Assembly: GCA_052379645.1 (NCBI GenBank)
Contig: JBQSYU010000003.1
Strand: one strand, 5' to 3'
Origin: Arthrobacter_H sp030452125
GTDB taxonomy: Bacteria > Actinomycetota > Actinomycetes > Actinomycetales > Micrococcaceae
DNA length: 64,000 bases
The first letter of the stretch is position 1. The number at the start of each line of letters is the position of its first letter. The position numbers and the translations under genes were made by a program. Under the pieces are notes generated by a model, which was not told where the DNA came from, did no database searches, and worked only from the letters and a program-made list of their open reading frames with translations. Below are positions 7,698 through 16,078 of this stretch, piece after piece.

Positions 7698-9728
7698 ATG
7701 ACCGAAAACCACGTAGAGTCACCGCTCTTCGATACCGTGCTCGTCGCCAACCGTGGCGAGATCGCCGTCCGGGTCATCCGGACGCTGCGCCGGCTGGGGA
7801 TCCGCTCCGTCGCCGTCTACTCCGAAGCCGACGCCGGGGCCCGCCATGTCCGGGAAGCCGACGACGCCGTCTGCCTGGGCCCGGCGGCCGCCGCCGCAAG
7901 CTACCTGAACATCGACGCCGTGCTGAATGCCTGCCGCACTTCCGGCGCCCAGGCGGTCCACCCCGGCTACGGGTTCCTGTCCGAGAACCTCGAGTTCGCG
8001 CGCGCACTGGAGGGTTCCGGGATCACCTTCATCGGCCCCAGCGCCCATTCCATCAACCTCATGGGCGATAAGATCCGGGCCAAGAACCATGTGGCCAGCC
8101 ACGGTGTCCCCGTCGTCCCCGGGGTCGCCGATCCCGGGATGGACGATGCCGCCCTGATCGCGGCGGCGGCCGACGTCGGATTCCCGCTGCTGATCAAGCC
8201 CTCCGCCGGCGGCGGCGGCAAGGGAATGCATGCGGTGGAGTCCGCGGCCGAGCTGCCCGCCACCTTGCAGACCGCCCGCCGGGTGGCGAAGAGCTCCTTC
8301 GGCGACGACACGCTGCTGCTCGAACGCCTGGTGCGCAGCCCCCGGCATATCGAGGTCCAGATCCTGGCCGATACCCACGGGCACACCATCCACCTGGGCG
8401 AACGTGAATGCTCGCTGCAGCGCCGGCACCAGAAGGTCATCGAAGAGGCGCCCGCACCGCTGCTGCAGATGCAGGACGGTGGCGCCGGGATCCGCGAGCG
8501 GATCGGCCAGGCGGCAGTGAATGCGGCCCGCTCGGTGGATTACGTCGGGGCCGGAACCGTGGAGTTCCTGGTCTCGGACGAGAACCCCGACGAATTCTTC
8601 TTCATGGAGATGAACACCCGTCTGCAGGTCGAGCACCCGGTGACCGAGGAAGTCGTGCGCTTCAACGGCGCACGGGTGGACCTGGTCGAATGGCAGATCC
8701 GGGTCGCCGCCGGCCGGGTGCTCGAGCTCGATCAGCAGGCCCTGTCCCTGGAAGGCCACGCCATCGAGGCCCGCGTCTACGCCGAGGACCCGGCCCAGGG
8801 GTTCCTGCCCTCCATCGGGACGATCCTGCGCGCCGAAGACCCCGTCGGTGAAGGCATCCGCGTCGACTCGGGCATCGCCACCGGCTCCGACATCACCCCC
8901 GACTACGATCCGATGCTGGCCAAGGTCATCGCCCACGGCGACGATCGGGTCCAGGCCCTGGCCCGGATTGACACGGCGCTGGCCGAAACCGTCATCCTCG
9001 GCGTCGAAACCAACCTCGAATACCTCAGGGCGCTGATCGCCGAACCCGATGTGCAGGCCGGACGTCTGGACACCACCTTCATCGACCGGTGGGGGATCCA
9101 GGACAAACGCAGCCCGAGCGAAGACGAGTTGCGGTCGATCGCCCGCTGCTTCCTGGCCGTGGAACCGGCCACCATCCCACGCTTCGGAGCCTGGGCATCG
9201 GATGGCTGGCGCCTGGGCAGCCACCGGGAACGGACCCTGGCCCTGGAGATCGACGGCGAACTGCATATGGTGACCCTGCCTCCGGAGGGCGACGGCGCCG
9301 ACGGGGCAACGGCCTCCGACGTCGTCCCCGCCTTCGCCGAAGTCCCGGCCAGTGCGGGACGCGAAGCCTGGATCGCCTCGGGCGGCTATGGCGCCCATGT
9401 GCGCTGGCTTGACCGCCGCGCCGTTGTGCACCGCCGACTGGCCAGCCTCGAACGCGAGGAAGCCGGCGGCGACCCCGAATCCCGGTCACCGATGCCCGGC
9501 ACCGTCGTCTCGGTGCTGGTCTCCACCGGCGACCACGTCGAGGTTGGCCAACCGTTGCTGGCCGTGGAGGCGATGAAGATGGAACATCCCCTCGTCGCCG
9601 GCCTGACCGGCACCGCCACCATCCATGTCGCCGTCGGGGACCACGTCTCCGCCGGGGCCTCGGTGGCCACCGTGACCCCCGAGACCACGGGCGCCGACGC
9701 GCCCGCTACCGAAACCACCACCAGCTAA
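7698..9728 (+). CDS. accA1: Acyl-CoA (methylcrotonyl-CoA) carboxylase alpha subunit, biotin carboxylase plus BCCP
   Basis: 676 residues. The biotin carboxylase domain (residues about 10-455) starts with VANRGEIAVRVIRTLRRLG, has the glycine-rich ATP-grasp loop KPSAGGGGKGM and the EMNTRLQVEHPVTEEV signature. A linker of about 130 residues leads to a C-terminal biotinyl domain with the biotin lysine in EAMKMEH. Carboxylates biotin with bicarbonate and ATP for transfer by AccD1. The ATG at 7698 follows the accD1 stop by 7 bp; its ribosome site is weak (AGGA inside the accD1 end), suggesting coupling. Confidence 0.92.
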   Translation: MTENHVESPLFDTVLVANRGEIAVRVIRTLRRLGIRSVAVYSEADAGARHVREADDAVCLGPAAAAASYLNIDAVLNACRTSGAQAVHPGYGFLSENLEFARALEGSGITFIGPSAHSINLMGDKIRAKNHVASHGVPVVPGVADPGMDDAALIAAAADVGFPLLIKPSAGGGGKGMHAVESAAELPATLQTARRVAKSSFGDDTLLLERLVRSPRHIEVQILADTHGHTIHLGERECSLQRRHQKVIEEAPAPLLQMQDGGAGIRERIGQAAVNAARSVDYVGAGTVEFLVSDENPDEFFFMEMNTRLQVEHPVTEEVVRFNGARVDLVEWQIRVAAGRVLELDQQALSLEGHAIEARVYAEDPAQGFLPSIGTILRAEDPVGEGIRVDSGIATGSDITPDYDPMLAKVIAHGDDRVQALARIDTALAETVILGVETNLEYLRALIAEPDVQAGRLDTTFIDRWGIQDKRSPSEDELRSIARCFLAVEPATIPRFGAWASDGWRLGSHRERTLALEIDGELHMVTLPPEGDGADGATASDVVPAFAEVPASAGREAWIASGGYGAHVRWLDRRAVVHRRLASLEREEAGGDPESRSPMPGTVVSVLVSTGDHVEVGQPLLAVEAMKMEHPLVAGLTGTATIHVAVGDHVSAGASVATVTPETTGADAPATETTTS

Positions 9729-9738
9729 GGACCCCTCC

Positions 9739-10902
9739 ATGCCGAACCTCGAACTCGACGACGACTACCAGGACCTTTCCGATACAGTCCGCGACTTCGC
9801 CGACAACGTCGTCGCCCCCGTCTCCGCCAAACACGACGAGGAGCACAGCTTCCCCTACGACGTCGTCTCCCAGATGGGGGAGATGGGCCTGTTCGGCCTG
9901 CCCTTCCCCGAAGAACACGGCGGCATGGGCGGGGACTACTTCGCCCTGTCGTTGGCCCTGGAACAGCTGGGCCGGGTCGACCAGTCGGTCGCGATCACCC
10001 TGGAGGCAGGGGTCTCGCTCGGCGCCATGCCGATCTACCGTTTCGGCACCGACGCGCAGAAGGAACAGTGGCTACCGCAGTTGGCCAGCGGGCAGGCGCT
10101 GGCAGGTTTCGGCCTGACAGAACCCGAGGCAGGCTCCGATGCCGGTGGAACCCGCACCACGGCTCGTGAAGAGAACGGGAACTGGGTGATCAACGGCAAT
10201 AAGGAGTTCATCACCAACTCCGGCACCGACATCACCCGCCTGGTCACCGCCACCGCCGTCACCGGGACCTCGACGCGGGCCGACGGTTCGGAGAAGAAGG
10301 AGATCTCCACCATCCTGGTGCCCACCGACACCGAGGGCTTCACCGCGGAGAGGGCCTATAACAAGGTCGGCTGGAACGCCTCGGATACGCACCCGCTGAC
10401 GTTCAAGGACGTCACCGTCCCGCAGGAGAACCTGCTGGGTCAGCGCGGCCGAGGCTTCGCTAACTTCCTGTCCATCCTCGATGAGGGGCGCATTGCCATT
10501 GCCGCCCTGGCCACCGGCGCCGCCCAGGGGTGCGTGGACGAATCGGTCCGCTACGCCAAGGAGCGCACCGCATTCGGCCAGAACATCGGAAAGTTCCAGG
10601 CCGTCTCATTCAAGATCGCCCGCATGCAGGCCCGCGCCCACAGCGCCCGGCTGGCCTACTATGGTGCCGCCTCGAAGATGCTCGCCGGCAAGCCGTTCAC
10701 CACCGAGGCCGCCATGGCCAAACTGATCGCCGGCGAAGCGGCGATGGACAACGCCCGGGACGCGACCCAGGTCTTCGGCGGCTACGGCTTCATGAACGAG
10801 TTCGTCGTCGCCCGTCACTACCGGGATTCGAAGATCCTCGAGATCGGCGAAGGCACCACCGAGGTGCAGCTGATGCTCATTGCCCGCGAACTCGGACTCT
10901 AG
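9739..10902 (+). CDS. Acyl-CoA dehydrogenase (probable isovaleryl-CoA dehydrogenase)
   Basis: 387 residues, full length for the FAD-dependent acyl-CoA dehydrogenase family. Visible signatures: FGLTEPEAGSDAGG (FAD/substrate loop), the middle beta domain, and QVFGGYGFMNEFVVARHYRDSK with EIGEGTTEVQ near the C-terminus. It corresponds in position to FadE19 of mycobacteria, and the neighbouring carboxylase implies isovaleryl-CoA (or 2-methyl-branched acyl-CoA) as substrate, oxidised to 3-methylcrotonyl-CoA. Good ribosome site (AAGGA); 10 bp after accA1. Confidence 0.88.
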   Translation: MPNLELDDDYQDLSDTVRDFADNVVAPVSAKHDEEHSFPYDVVSQMGEMGLFGLPFPEEHGGMGGDYFALSLALEQLGRVDQSVAITLEAGVSLGAMPIYRFGTDAQKEQWLPQLASGQALAGFGLTEPEAGSDAGGTRTTAREENGNWVINGNKEFITNSGTDITRLVTATAVTGTSTRADGSEKKEISTILVPTDTEGFTAERAYNKVGWNASDTHPLTFKDVTVPQENLLGQRGRGFANFLSILDEGRIAIAALATGAAQGCVDESVRYAKERTAFGQNIGKFQAVSFKIARMQARAHSARLAYYGAASKMLAGKPFTTEAAMAKLIAGEAAMDNARDATQVFGGYGFMNEFVVARHYRDSKILEIGEGTTEVQLMLIARELGL

Positions 10903-10911
10903 GAGAAGGAT

Positions 10912-11448
10912 ATGAACGCTGATGCAGCGAACGACGGCGGCACCCCGGCTCCGGGGCGGCGCGTGGTCGAACGCGGGCTCTACTTCGATGAACTCGAGGT
11001 CGGGACCGTCTACGCACACAGCCCGGGGCGGACGATGACCGAGACGGACAACGTCCTGTTCACCACGATGACCATGAACACCCAGGCCCTGCACCTGGAC
11101 GCGGCCTTCAGCGCCACCCAGCCTTTCGGGCAGCGCCTGGTGAACTCGATGTTCACCCTCGCCACCCTGGTCGGCCAGTCGGTGGGACAGCTGACCCAGG
11201 GCACGATCATCGGACAGCTGGGTCTGAACGACGTGAACTTCCCCCACCCGCTCTTCCACGGGGACACGCTGTATACCGAAACCGAGATCACCGGGCTGCG
11301 TCCCTCGAAGTCCAGGCCCGGGCAGGGGATCGCCACCATGAAGCACACCGGGCACAACCAGGACGGTGAGGTGGTGGCCGAGGCTTCGCGCACCGTGCTG
11401 ATGTGGACCGAGGCCGGACACCTGGATGCCGGGAAGAAGCAGTCATGA
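10912..11448 (+). CDS. MaoC-like (R)-specific acyl-CoA hydratase
   Basis: 178 residues with a single hot-dog fold. The conserved start YFDELEVGTVYAHSPGRTMTETDN and the LHLDAAFSATQPFGQRLVNSMF segment match MaoC dehydratases of the Rv2499c type. In mycobacteria this gene lies between the dehydrogenase and citE genes, and it is the likely hydratase for 3-methylglutaconyl-CoA, giving (R)-HMG-CoA; that step is inferred from pathway logic, because no crotonase is present in the cluster. Strong ribosome site (AGGAGAAGGAT); stop overlaps the next ATG. Confidence 0.85.
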   Translation: MNADAANDGGTPAPGRRVVERGLYFDELEVGTVYAHSPGRTMTETDNVLFTTMTMNTQALHLDAAFSATQPFGQRLVNSMFTLATLVGQSVGQLTQGTIIGQLGLNDVNFPHPLFHGDTLYTETEITGLRPSKSRPGQGIATMKHTGHNQDGEVVAEASRTVLMWTEAGHLDAGKKQS

Positions 11449-12269
11449 GCGATACCTCTGCACCGGCCTTCACTATGGGGCCGGCCATCCTCTTCTGCCC
11501 CGCAGACCGGCCCGAACGCTATGCCAAGGCCTCCGCCCGGGCCGACGCGGTGATCATCGACCTCGAGGACGCCGTGGCACCCACCGATAAGCCGGCGGCC
11601 CGACGATCGGTGGTGGACACGCCCTTGGATCCGGGACGTACGATCGTCCGGGTGAACCCCGTGGACACCGAGGACTTCGCCGAAGACCTGGCGGCTGTGG
11701 GGGAGACCGCCTACAGCACCGTGATGCTGGCCAAGACCGAAACCGTCGAACAGCTCAGGCAGTTGGCCGACTATCGGGTCATCGCCCTGTGCGAGACGGC
11801 GCTGGGTGTACTCAACGCGCCGGCCATCGCCGCCGAGCCCAACGTCGTGGCGCTCATGTGGGGAGCCGAGGACCTGGTCGCCTCCCTTGGGGGGACCTCC
11901 AGCCGGCACGACGACGGTTCCTACCGTGACGTCGCCGTCCATGCCAGGGCAGCCGTCCTGCTGGCCGCAGGGGCTTATGGGAAGGCCGGCATCGACTCCG
12001 TCTACATCAACATCCCCGACACCGAGGGTCTCGCCGCCGAGACCCGTGACGCGGTCGCCAGCGGATTCGCCGCCAAGGCCAGCATCCACCCGGCCCAGAT
12101 GACGGTGATCCGGGCCGCCTACGCCCCCGACCCGGAAGCGGTGCAGCGGGCCCGGGCCATTCTGGAGGCGGCACGCACCGCCTCGGGGGTCTTCTCCTTC
12201 GAGGGACAGATGGTCGACGAGCCCTTGCTGCGCCATGCCCGCCGTCTGGTGGCCCGTATCGACGGCTAG
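11445..12269 (+). CDS. citE: CitE-like (R)-HMG-CoA lyase / HpcH-HpaI family protein
   Basis: 274 residues, a TIM barrel of the CitE/HpcH family. Conserved pieces: LFCPADRPERYAKA, IIDLEDAVAP (metal-binding acids), CETALGVLNAPAIA and ASIHPAQMTVI. There are no citrate lyase alpha or gamma genes nearby, so it is not citrate lyase. The mycobacterial homologue (Rv2498c) cleaves (R)-3-hydroxy-3-methylglutaryl-CoA to acetyl-CoA and acetoacetate, which fits as the last step of this cluster. ATG overlaps the MaoC stop (ATGA). A transposon end follows only 8 bp after its stop. Confidence 0.88.
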   Translation: MSDTSAPAFTMGPAILFCPADRPERYAKASARADAVIIDLEDAVAPTDKPAARRSVVDTPLDPGRTIVRVNPVDTEDFAEDLAAVGETAYSTVMLAKTETVEQLRQLADYRVIALCETALGVLNAPAIAAEPNVVALMWGAEDLVASLGGTSSRHDDGSYRDVAVHARAAVLLAAGAYGKAGIDSVYINIPDTEGLAAETRDAVASGFAAKASIHPAQMTVIRAAYAPDPEAVQRARAILEAARTASGVFSFEGQMVDEPLLRHARRLVARIDG

Positions 12270-12277
12270 CGGGCCGG

Positions 12278-12302
12278 TGTCGTTTTTCGAATACGACTGC
12301 AC
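12278..12302. repeat. Tn402/Tn5053-like terminal inverted repeat (left end of element)
   Basis: 25 bp that open with TGTC and close with ACGACTGCAC. As I recall the Tn402/Tn5053 end, it agrees at about 21 of 25 positions. It points rightwards into the recombinase/tni genes and stands 8 bp after the citE stop, so it marks the left boundary of the accessory island. A matching right end was not found by eye. Confidence 0.6.
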
Positions 12303-12318
12303 GGGCAGGACAGCAGTG

Positions 12319-12918
12319 TCAGCGGTTGTCTTCCTTTAAGTTCCGCAGCCGCCCGCGTTCAATGGCTCGATAGACAGTGGAGCGACCGACGCTAAACAGC
12401 TCAGCTAGCTCCGCCTTGCTGTGTTCCCCAGCGGCGTGCAGTTCGAGGAGGTGCTCTTCCTGCTTCGCTGAGAGTTTGGGCTGCTTGCCCCGCAGCCTGC
12501 CCTTGGCCTTGGCAACCTTCATTCCTTCGCGGGTGCGCATCCGAATAAGGTCAGCTTCGAACTCGGAGATCATCGCCAACACGTTGAACAGGAGTTTGCC
12601 CATTGGGTCGGTAGGGTCATGGACGGAACCGCCGATGCTGAGTTTGATTTCGCGTCTGGCGAGGTCATCGGCAATTTCGTGGGCGTCCCGGACGGAGCGG
12701 GCTAGGCGATCCAGCTTGGTAACGACGAAGGTATCCCCAGCTCGGCATGCGGCCAAGGCTTCGCGTAGGCCGGCACGATTCTTGTTGGTGCCGGTAAACC
12801 CATGATCAACATAGATGCGTTCCGAGGTGACGCCCAGGGCTGCTAGGGCATCACGCTGCGCGGTGAGGTCTTGCTCTTCCGTGGACACGCGTGCATAGCC
12901 GATGATGATCTCAGACAT
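12319..12918 (-). CDS. Serine recombinase (resolvase/invertase family)
   Basis: 199 residues. The catalytic domain holds the nucleophile in YARVSTEEQ (Ser10) and the arginines in KLDRLARSVRDA. A long helix (FEADLIRMRTREGMKVAKAKG) leads to a C-terminal Hin-type helix-turn-helix (KAELAELFSVGRSTVYRAIERG). Full-length Tn3/Tn402-type small serine recombinase. It lies next to the terminal repeat, as expected of a tniR/tnpR resolving cointegrates. There is no ribosome site before the ATG; a CACACT box 7 bp upstream suggests a leaderless message. Confidence 0.9.
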   Translation of the reverse strand: MSEIIIGYARVSTEEQDLTAQRDALAALGVTSERIYVDHGFTGTNKNRAGLREALAACRAGDTFVVTKLDRLARSVRDAHEIADDLARREIKLSIGGSVHDPTDPMGKLLFNVLAMISEFEADLIRMRTREGMKVAKAKGRLRGKQPKLSAKQEEHLLELHAAGEHSKAELAELFSVGRSTVYRAIERGRLRNLKEDNR

Positions 12919-12940
12919 GCAGATCAGTGTGTCACATAAG

Positions 12941-12972
12941 GACCCGTCACCGGACGACTCGCCGGACGGGTC
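12941..12972. terminator. Hairpin between tniB and the first recombinase
   Basis: GACCCGT and CCGG pair with CCGG and ACGGGTC around an 8-nt loop. It lies after the tniB stop on the minus strand. No U-run follows, so it could equally be part of a recombination (res) site. Confidence 0.4.
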
Positions 12973-13043
12973 TTACGGGACGGTGATGGCTTGGCTGTGG
13001 AGTTTGGCGCTCTTTGGCGGCGTTTTGTGATCGCTCTGAGTCA

Positions 13044-13856
13044 TTAGCTGCCGATGACGAGGATGCTGGCGGCGGCTTCGACGACGTCGTCGGTGATGGT
13101 GTCGAGCTGGTTGATCCTGAGCACCCGGCTTATTTGGGGGAAGAGCCGTTCGAGGAGCCGGAAGTTGCCGCGGGTGATCCGTTCAATCGCCGCTATGGCT
13201 TGCGCGTCGGTGAAGTCATCGGGGTCGAGGGTTTTTCCGAGCCGTTTCCAGTGACGGTCCAGGACGAACAGGAGCTCCTCGCGTCCGAGGGTGCGGTATT
13301 GGTGTGAGAATCCGAGCCGGCTGTAAAGCTGCGGGTAGTGACGGAATCGTTCGTCGATGCCGGGCATGCCGATCAGGATCATCGCGAGATGGGTCCGGTC
13401 GTGTTGGTCGCGGAGAAGTTCCAGGGCAGTGGGGGTCAGCCGTTCGGCTTCGTCGACGATGAGCAGCTCGACGAGACGAGTGAGGTCTCCTTGTTTTACC
13501 GTCACCACTTCGGGTTTGAGGGACTGGAGGTGCTCTTCGACGCAGATCCCGACTTTGATCTGCCAGTGCGCGAGCTCGGCCATGAGATCCCTGGGCCGGC
13601 AGAGGACTTCGGGTGTGTAGAAGACGGTGCGGGATCGGTTCGCGAGGGCATAGTGCTTTGCGTCGTGGTCTCCGCGGGGTCCCCACTCGTTGATGTAGGC
13701 CTCGAGCGCGTCCCAGTTCGCGTAGCGGCGGGCGGAGTTGGTTTTCCCGACGCCGGCCGCGCCGTGGCAGATCCCGATGGTCTTCTCTTTCCGCACGGCG
13801 TTGGCGAACTCGGTGAAGCGCCGGTGCTCTTTGGTGACGATGAATGCCTGGTTCAT
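13044..13856 (-). CDS. tniB: TniB-like AAA ATPase of a transposition module
   Basis: 270 residues. Walker A is GAAGVGKTNSARR (residues about 32-44), Walker B is LLIVDEAERL, and a sensor region ends in RLGFSHQYRTLGREEL. Family members (TniB, TnsC-like, MuB-like) activate the DDE transposase and choose target DNA. The start codon overlaps the tniA stop (TGATG), so the two are translated together. No tniQ gene follows, unlike Tn402/Tn5053. Confidence 0.88.
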   Translation of the reverse strand: MNQAFIVTKEHRRFTEFANAVRKEKTIGICHGAAGVGKTNSARRYANWDALEAYINEWGPRGDHDAKHYALANRSRTVFYTPEVLCRPRDLMAELAHWQIKVGICVEEHLQSLKPEVVTVKQGDLTRLVELLIVDEAERLTPTALELLRDQHDRTHLAMILIGMPGIDERFRHYPQLYSRLGFSHQYRTLGREELLFVLDRHWKRLGKTLDPDDFTDAQAIAAIERITRGNFRLLERLFPQISRVLRINQLDTITDDVVEAAASILVIGS

Positions 13857-15241
13857 CACTCGTCCTCTTCGTAGGTGCGCAGCCGTGGCCGCCGTTTCGT
13901 GGTTTCGGGGTTGCGGGGTTCTTCGCGGGTGTAAACGGTGGGGATGCGGTCGTTGATGGCGCGGCGTAGTTGTTTGCGGCGGGCCCGGCGGGCGGTTTCG
14001 ATATCGCGGAGGCTGAGGCGAAGGTTGGGGTGGGCTTCGTCGATGGCGGTGCAGATGAACGTGTCCCGGTCGTATACGCGGATCTCGGAGATGTCGCGCG
14101 GGTCGTACCGGATTGTGATGGTGTGTCCGACGAAGGGGGCCAGGGTCGGGGCGAGGTAGCGCTGGCCTTGGAAATGGATGCCGTCGCGTTGCACGACCCG
14201 GCTCTTCGGAACGGTGAGGAGCAGCCCGTCGAGTTCTTCCAGGCTCTGCGGCATGCGGGGAAGCCAGCCATCGCCAACCCACGCGTCGCGCGGCGAGATC
14301 CCCAGCTCGCTGTGGACCCTGTCGTTATAGGTGCCAATGAAGTCGCCGACCGCTCCGTCGAGCCCTGCAAGATCGAGGACGGGTGTTGGTGCCCGGCTGC
14401 CGGAGCCGAGATGGCCAGGTAGCGCAGCCAGAAGCTCGGTGTTGATGGTGCCGAAGAACCGCTCGATCTTCCCCCGCCCCTGGGGCCGGCCGACGGTTGA
14501 GTGGATGATCCTGATATGCAGGGCGATAGCAGTTCTCTCAAGATGGTGGCTGGTGAAGTCGGAGCCGTGGTCCACGTGCAGGATGTCGGGGATCCCGCAC
14601 ATCGCCCAGGTGGGGTCCGTTTTCCGCCAGATTGCCTGCCGGAGGGCAAGGGCGGTGTTAATCGCTGACGGGGTGTCGGTGAAGACCATGTATCCGCAGA
14701 TGGCGCGGGAGTAGTCATCCATCACGGTGGTCAGCCAAGGCCGGTCGGGTTTCCCATCAGCCCCGACGATGAGGATGTCGAGCTCGGTGTGGTCTGACTG
14801 CCATGTCTGGTTCGGATGTTCCGCGCGGCGGCGGAAGACCAGCTCGTGCTTGTCCCGATACGACGCGGGCCCCTCAAGCGCCAGCGTGACCATGGCCGGA
14901 TCGAGGGCCTGCACGATCTGCCGGACAGTTGCATAGCTCGGCGCCGGCAGCTCGCGCTGTTGCGCATCGGTGGCGGCAAGGCGATGCAACGTGGAGATGC
15001 CTGGGCGTGGCCGGGTGAGTGCCAAACGTTCAATGAACGCGACCGTCTCGCTCGACGTTCGGCGGACGCCTTTGTCGCTGCGTGGGTTGGGTTCGAGGGC
15101 CGAGATGCCGCCTTGCCGGTAGAGCCGGTTCCAACGTTGCAGCGCCCGGACGGAGATTCCGGTCTCCCGGGCAAGGACAGCGAGCGGGATCTGGTCCTCG
15201 ACATGAAGCCGAAGAACACGCCACCGCTCCGCCGCGTCCAC
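13856..15241 (-). CDS. tniA: TniA-like DDE transposase (rve core, Mu-type C-terminus)
   Basis: 461 residues. An N-terminal helix-turn-helix region (AVLARETGISVRALQRWNR) leads to an integrase catalytic core with the DDE triad in QSDHTELD, VDHGSDF and GRGKIERFFG. A Mu-transposase-type beta-barrel domain follows (HFQGQRYLAPTLAPFVG) and then a basic tail. Length is a little under TniA of Tn5053 (about 560) and near Tn552-type transposases. Organised as recombinase-tniA-tniB, a common actinobacterial arrangement. Intact by eye: no frameshift. Confidence 0.9.
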   Translation of the reverse strand: MDAAERWRVLRLHVEDQIPLAVLARETGISVRALQRWNRLYRQGGISALEPNPRSDKGVRRTSSETVAFIERLALTRPRPGISTLHRLAATDAQQRELPAPSYATVRQIVQALDPAMVTLALEGPASYRDKHELVFRRRAEHPNQTWQSDHTELDILIVGADGKPDRPWLTTVMDDYSRAICGYMVFTDTPSAINTALALRQAIWRKTDPTWAMCGIPDILHVDHGSDFTSHHLERTAIALHIRIIHSTVGRPQGRGKIERFFGTINTELLAALPGHLGSGSRAPTPVLDLAGLDGAVGDFIGTYNDRVHSELGISPRDAWVGDGWLPRMPQSLEELDGLLLTVPKSRVVQRDGIHFQGQRYLAPTLAPFVGHTITIRYDPRDISEIRVYDRDTFICTAIDEAHPNLRLSLRDIETARRARRKQLRRAINDRIPTVYTREEPRNPETTKRRPRLRTYEEDE

Positions 15242-15248
15242 GAGACAC

Positions 15249-15845
15249 CTACACGGTGGTGCCCTCGCGAGCCGCGAAGGCCTGCTGGTGACGATACAGG
15301 GTGGCCCGGCTCCACCCGACGAGTTTCGCCGCGTCCTCCGCGGTGCGGCCCTTCGCCCTCGCCTCGGCGACGAGCTTGAGCTTGTCGGCGACCACGACGG
15401 GATCCGACAGGGGTCTGCCGAATCTGGTTCCGCTTTTCCGCGCGGCGGTGATGCCGGCGTTCACGCGTTCGGTGATCAGTTCGCGTTCGTATTCGGCCAA
15501 CGTGGCGAGCATGTTCAGCATCAACCGGCCCGAGGTCGTCGATGGATCGATGCCGTCCGAGATGCTTTTCACCTGCACGTCCTGCTCCCGGAGGAGCTTG
15601 ACCGTGTTGAGTACGTCGATCAGGGACCGCCCGAGCCGGTCGACCCGCCACACCACGACGGTGTCACCGGGCTGGGCGTATTCGAGGAGCTTCTTCATTC
15701 CGGGGCGCGAGATCGCGGTCCGGCTGCCTGATGTGACATCGGCGAAAATGTCCCGCTCCTGCACGCCCGACTTGACGAGGGCGTCGACCTGCAGCTGCGC
15801 GTCCTGGCCCTTGGTGCTGACCCGTGTATATCCGAGATGTCTCAC
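15249..15845 (-). CDS. Second serine recombinase, in operon with tniA-tniB
   Basis: 198 residues from the GTG at 15845; an in-frame TTG six codons earlier is also possible. The catalytic motif is GYTRVSTKGQ, with WRVDRLGRSLIDVLN, ISDGIDPSTTSGRLMLNMLA and a C-terminal helix-turn-helix (AKLVGWSRATLYRHQ). It shares only the general family pattern with the recombinase at 12.3 kb, so the two are not recent duplicates. It ends 7 bp before tniA and is probably the resolvase of that module. Confidence 0.9.
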   Translation of the reverse strand: MRHLGYTRVSTKGQDAQLQVDALVKSGVQERDIFADVTSGSRTAISRPGMKKLLEYAQPGDTVVVWRVDRLGRSLIDVLNTVKLLREQDVQVKSISDGIDPSTTSGRLMLNMLATLAEYERELITERVNAGITAARKSGTRFGRPLSDPVVVADKLKLVAEARAKGRTAEDAAKLVGWSRATLYRHQQAFAAREGTTV

Positions 15846-16014
15846 CAGGTCATTCTGCCCCAAAAACCCCTCGATGCGGAGGGATCAAGACGGTTTGCCG
15901 CAAGGCATGTTTCCGAGACAGGCCACGCTCCGGAATGTAGCCACTCTTCTCCACAGTTCGAGATGGGCCTGGAGTGTCTTGGAAAACTGTAACTTTATGG
16001 GCCAAAGCTAAACC

Positions 16015-16043
16015 TTGTCGGCAAACAGGAAACTTGTTACATT
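16015..16043 (+). promoter_or_regulatory. Promoter of the 12-Cys protein operon
   Basis: TTGTCG and TACATT are spaced by 17 bp, a good sigma-70-type promoter. It is 35 bp before the ATG at 16079, which has its own ribosome site (GGGGGAAA). Confidence 0.6.
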
Positions 16044-16078
16044 GGCGACGACATACGATTTCAGTTGGGGGAAATAAA

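Larger units (their letters stand above)
12278..15863. mobile_element. Tn402/Tn5053-like transposition module with two recombinases
   Basis: A terminal repeat at 12278, serine recombinase, tniB, tniA and a second serine recombinase are all transcribed leftwards. tniQ is missing and no right-hand terminal repeat was recognised up to about 24.8 kb. Either the right end has decayed, or it lies further right and the cargo includes the genes to 24.7 kb. The right limit given is only the end of the last recombinase frame. Confidence 0.55.

Noticed and set aside
12919..13043. A second transposon end beginning TGTCACATAAGG
   Set aside because: No inverted partner was found upstream of the second recombinase; the sequence may be a res site or terminator instead.
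13216..14718. 500-codon frame overlapping tniA and tniB in another phase
   Set aside because: It crosses two genes with DDE and Walker motifs; composition is arginine/proline-rich and not protein-like.
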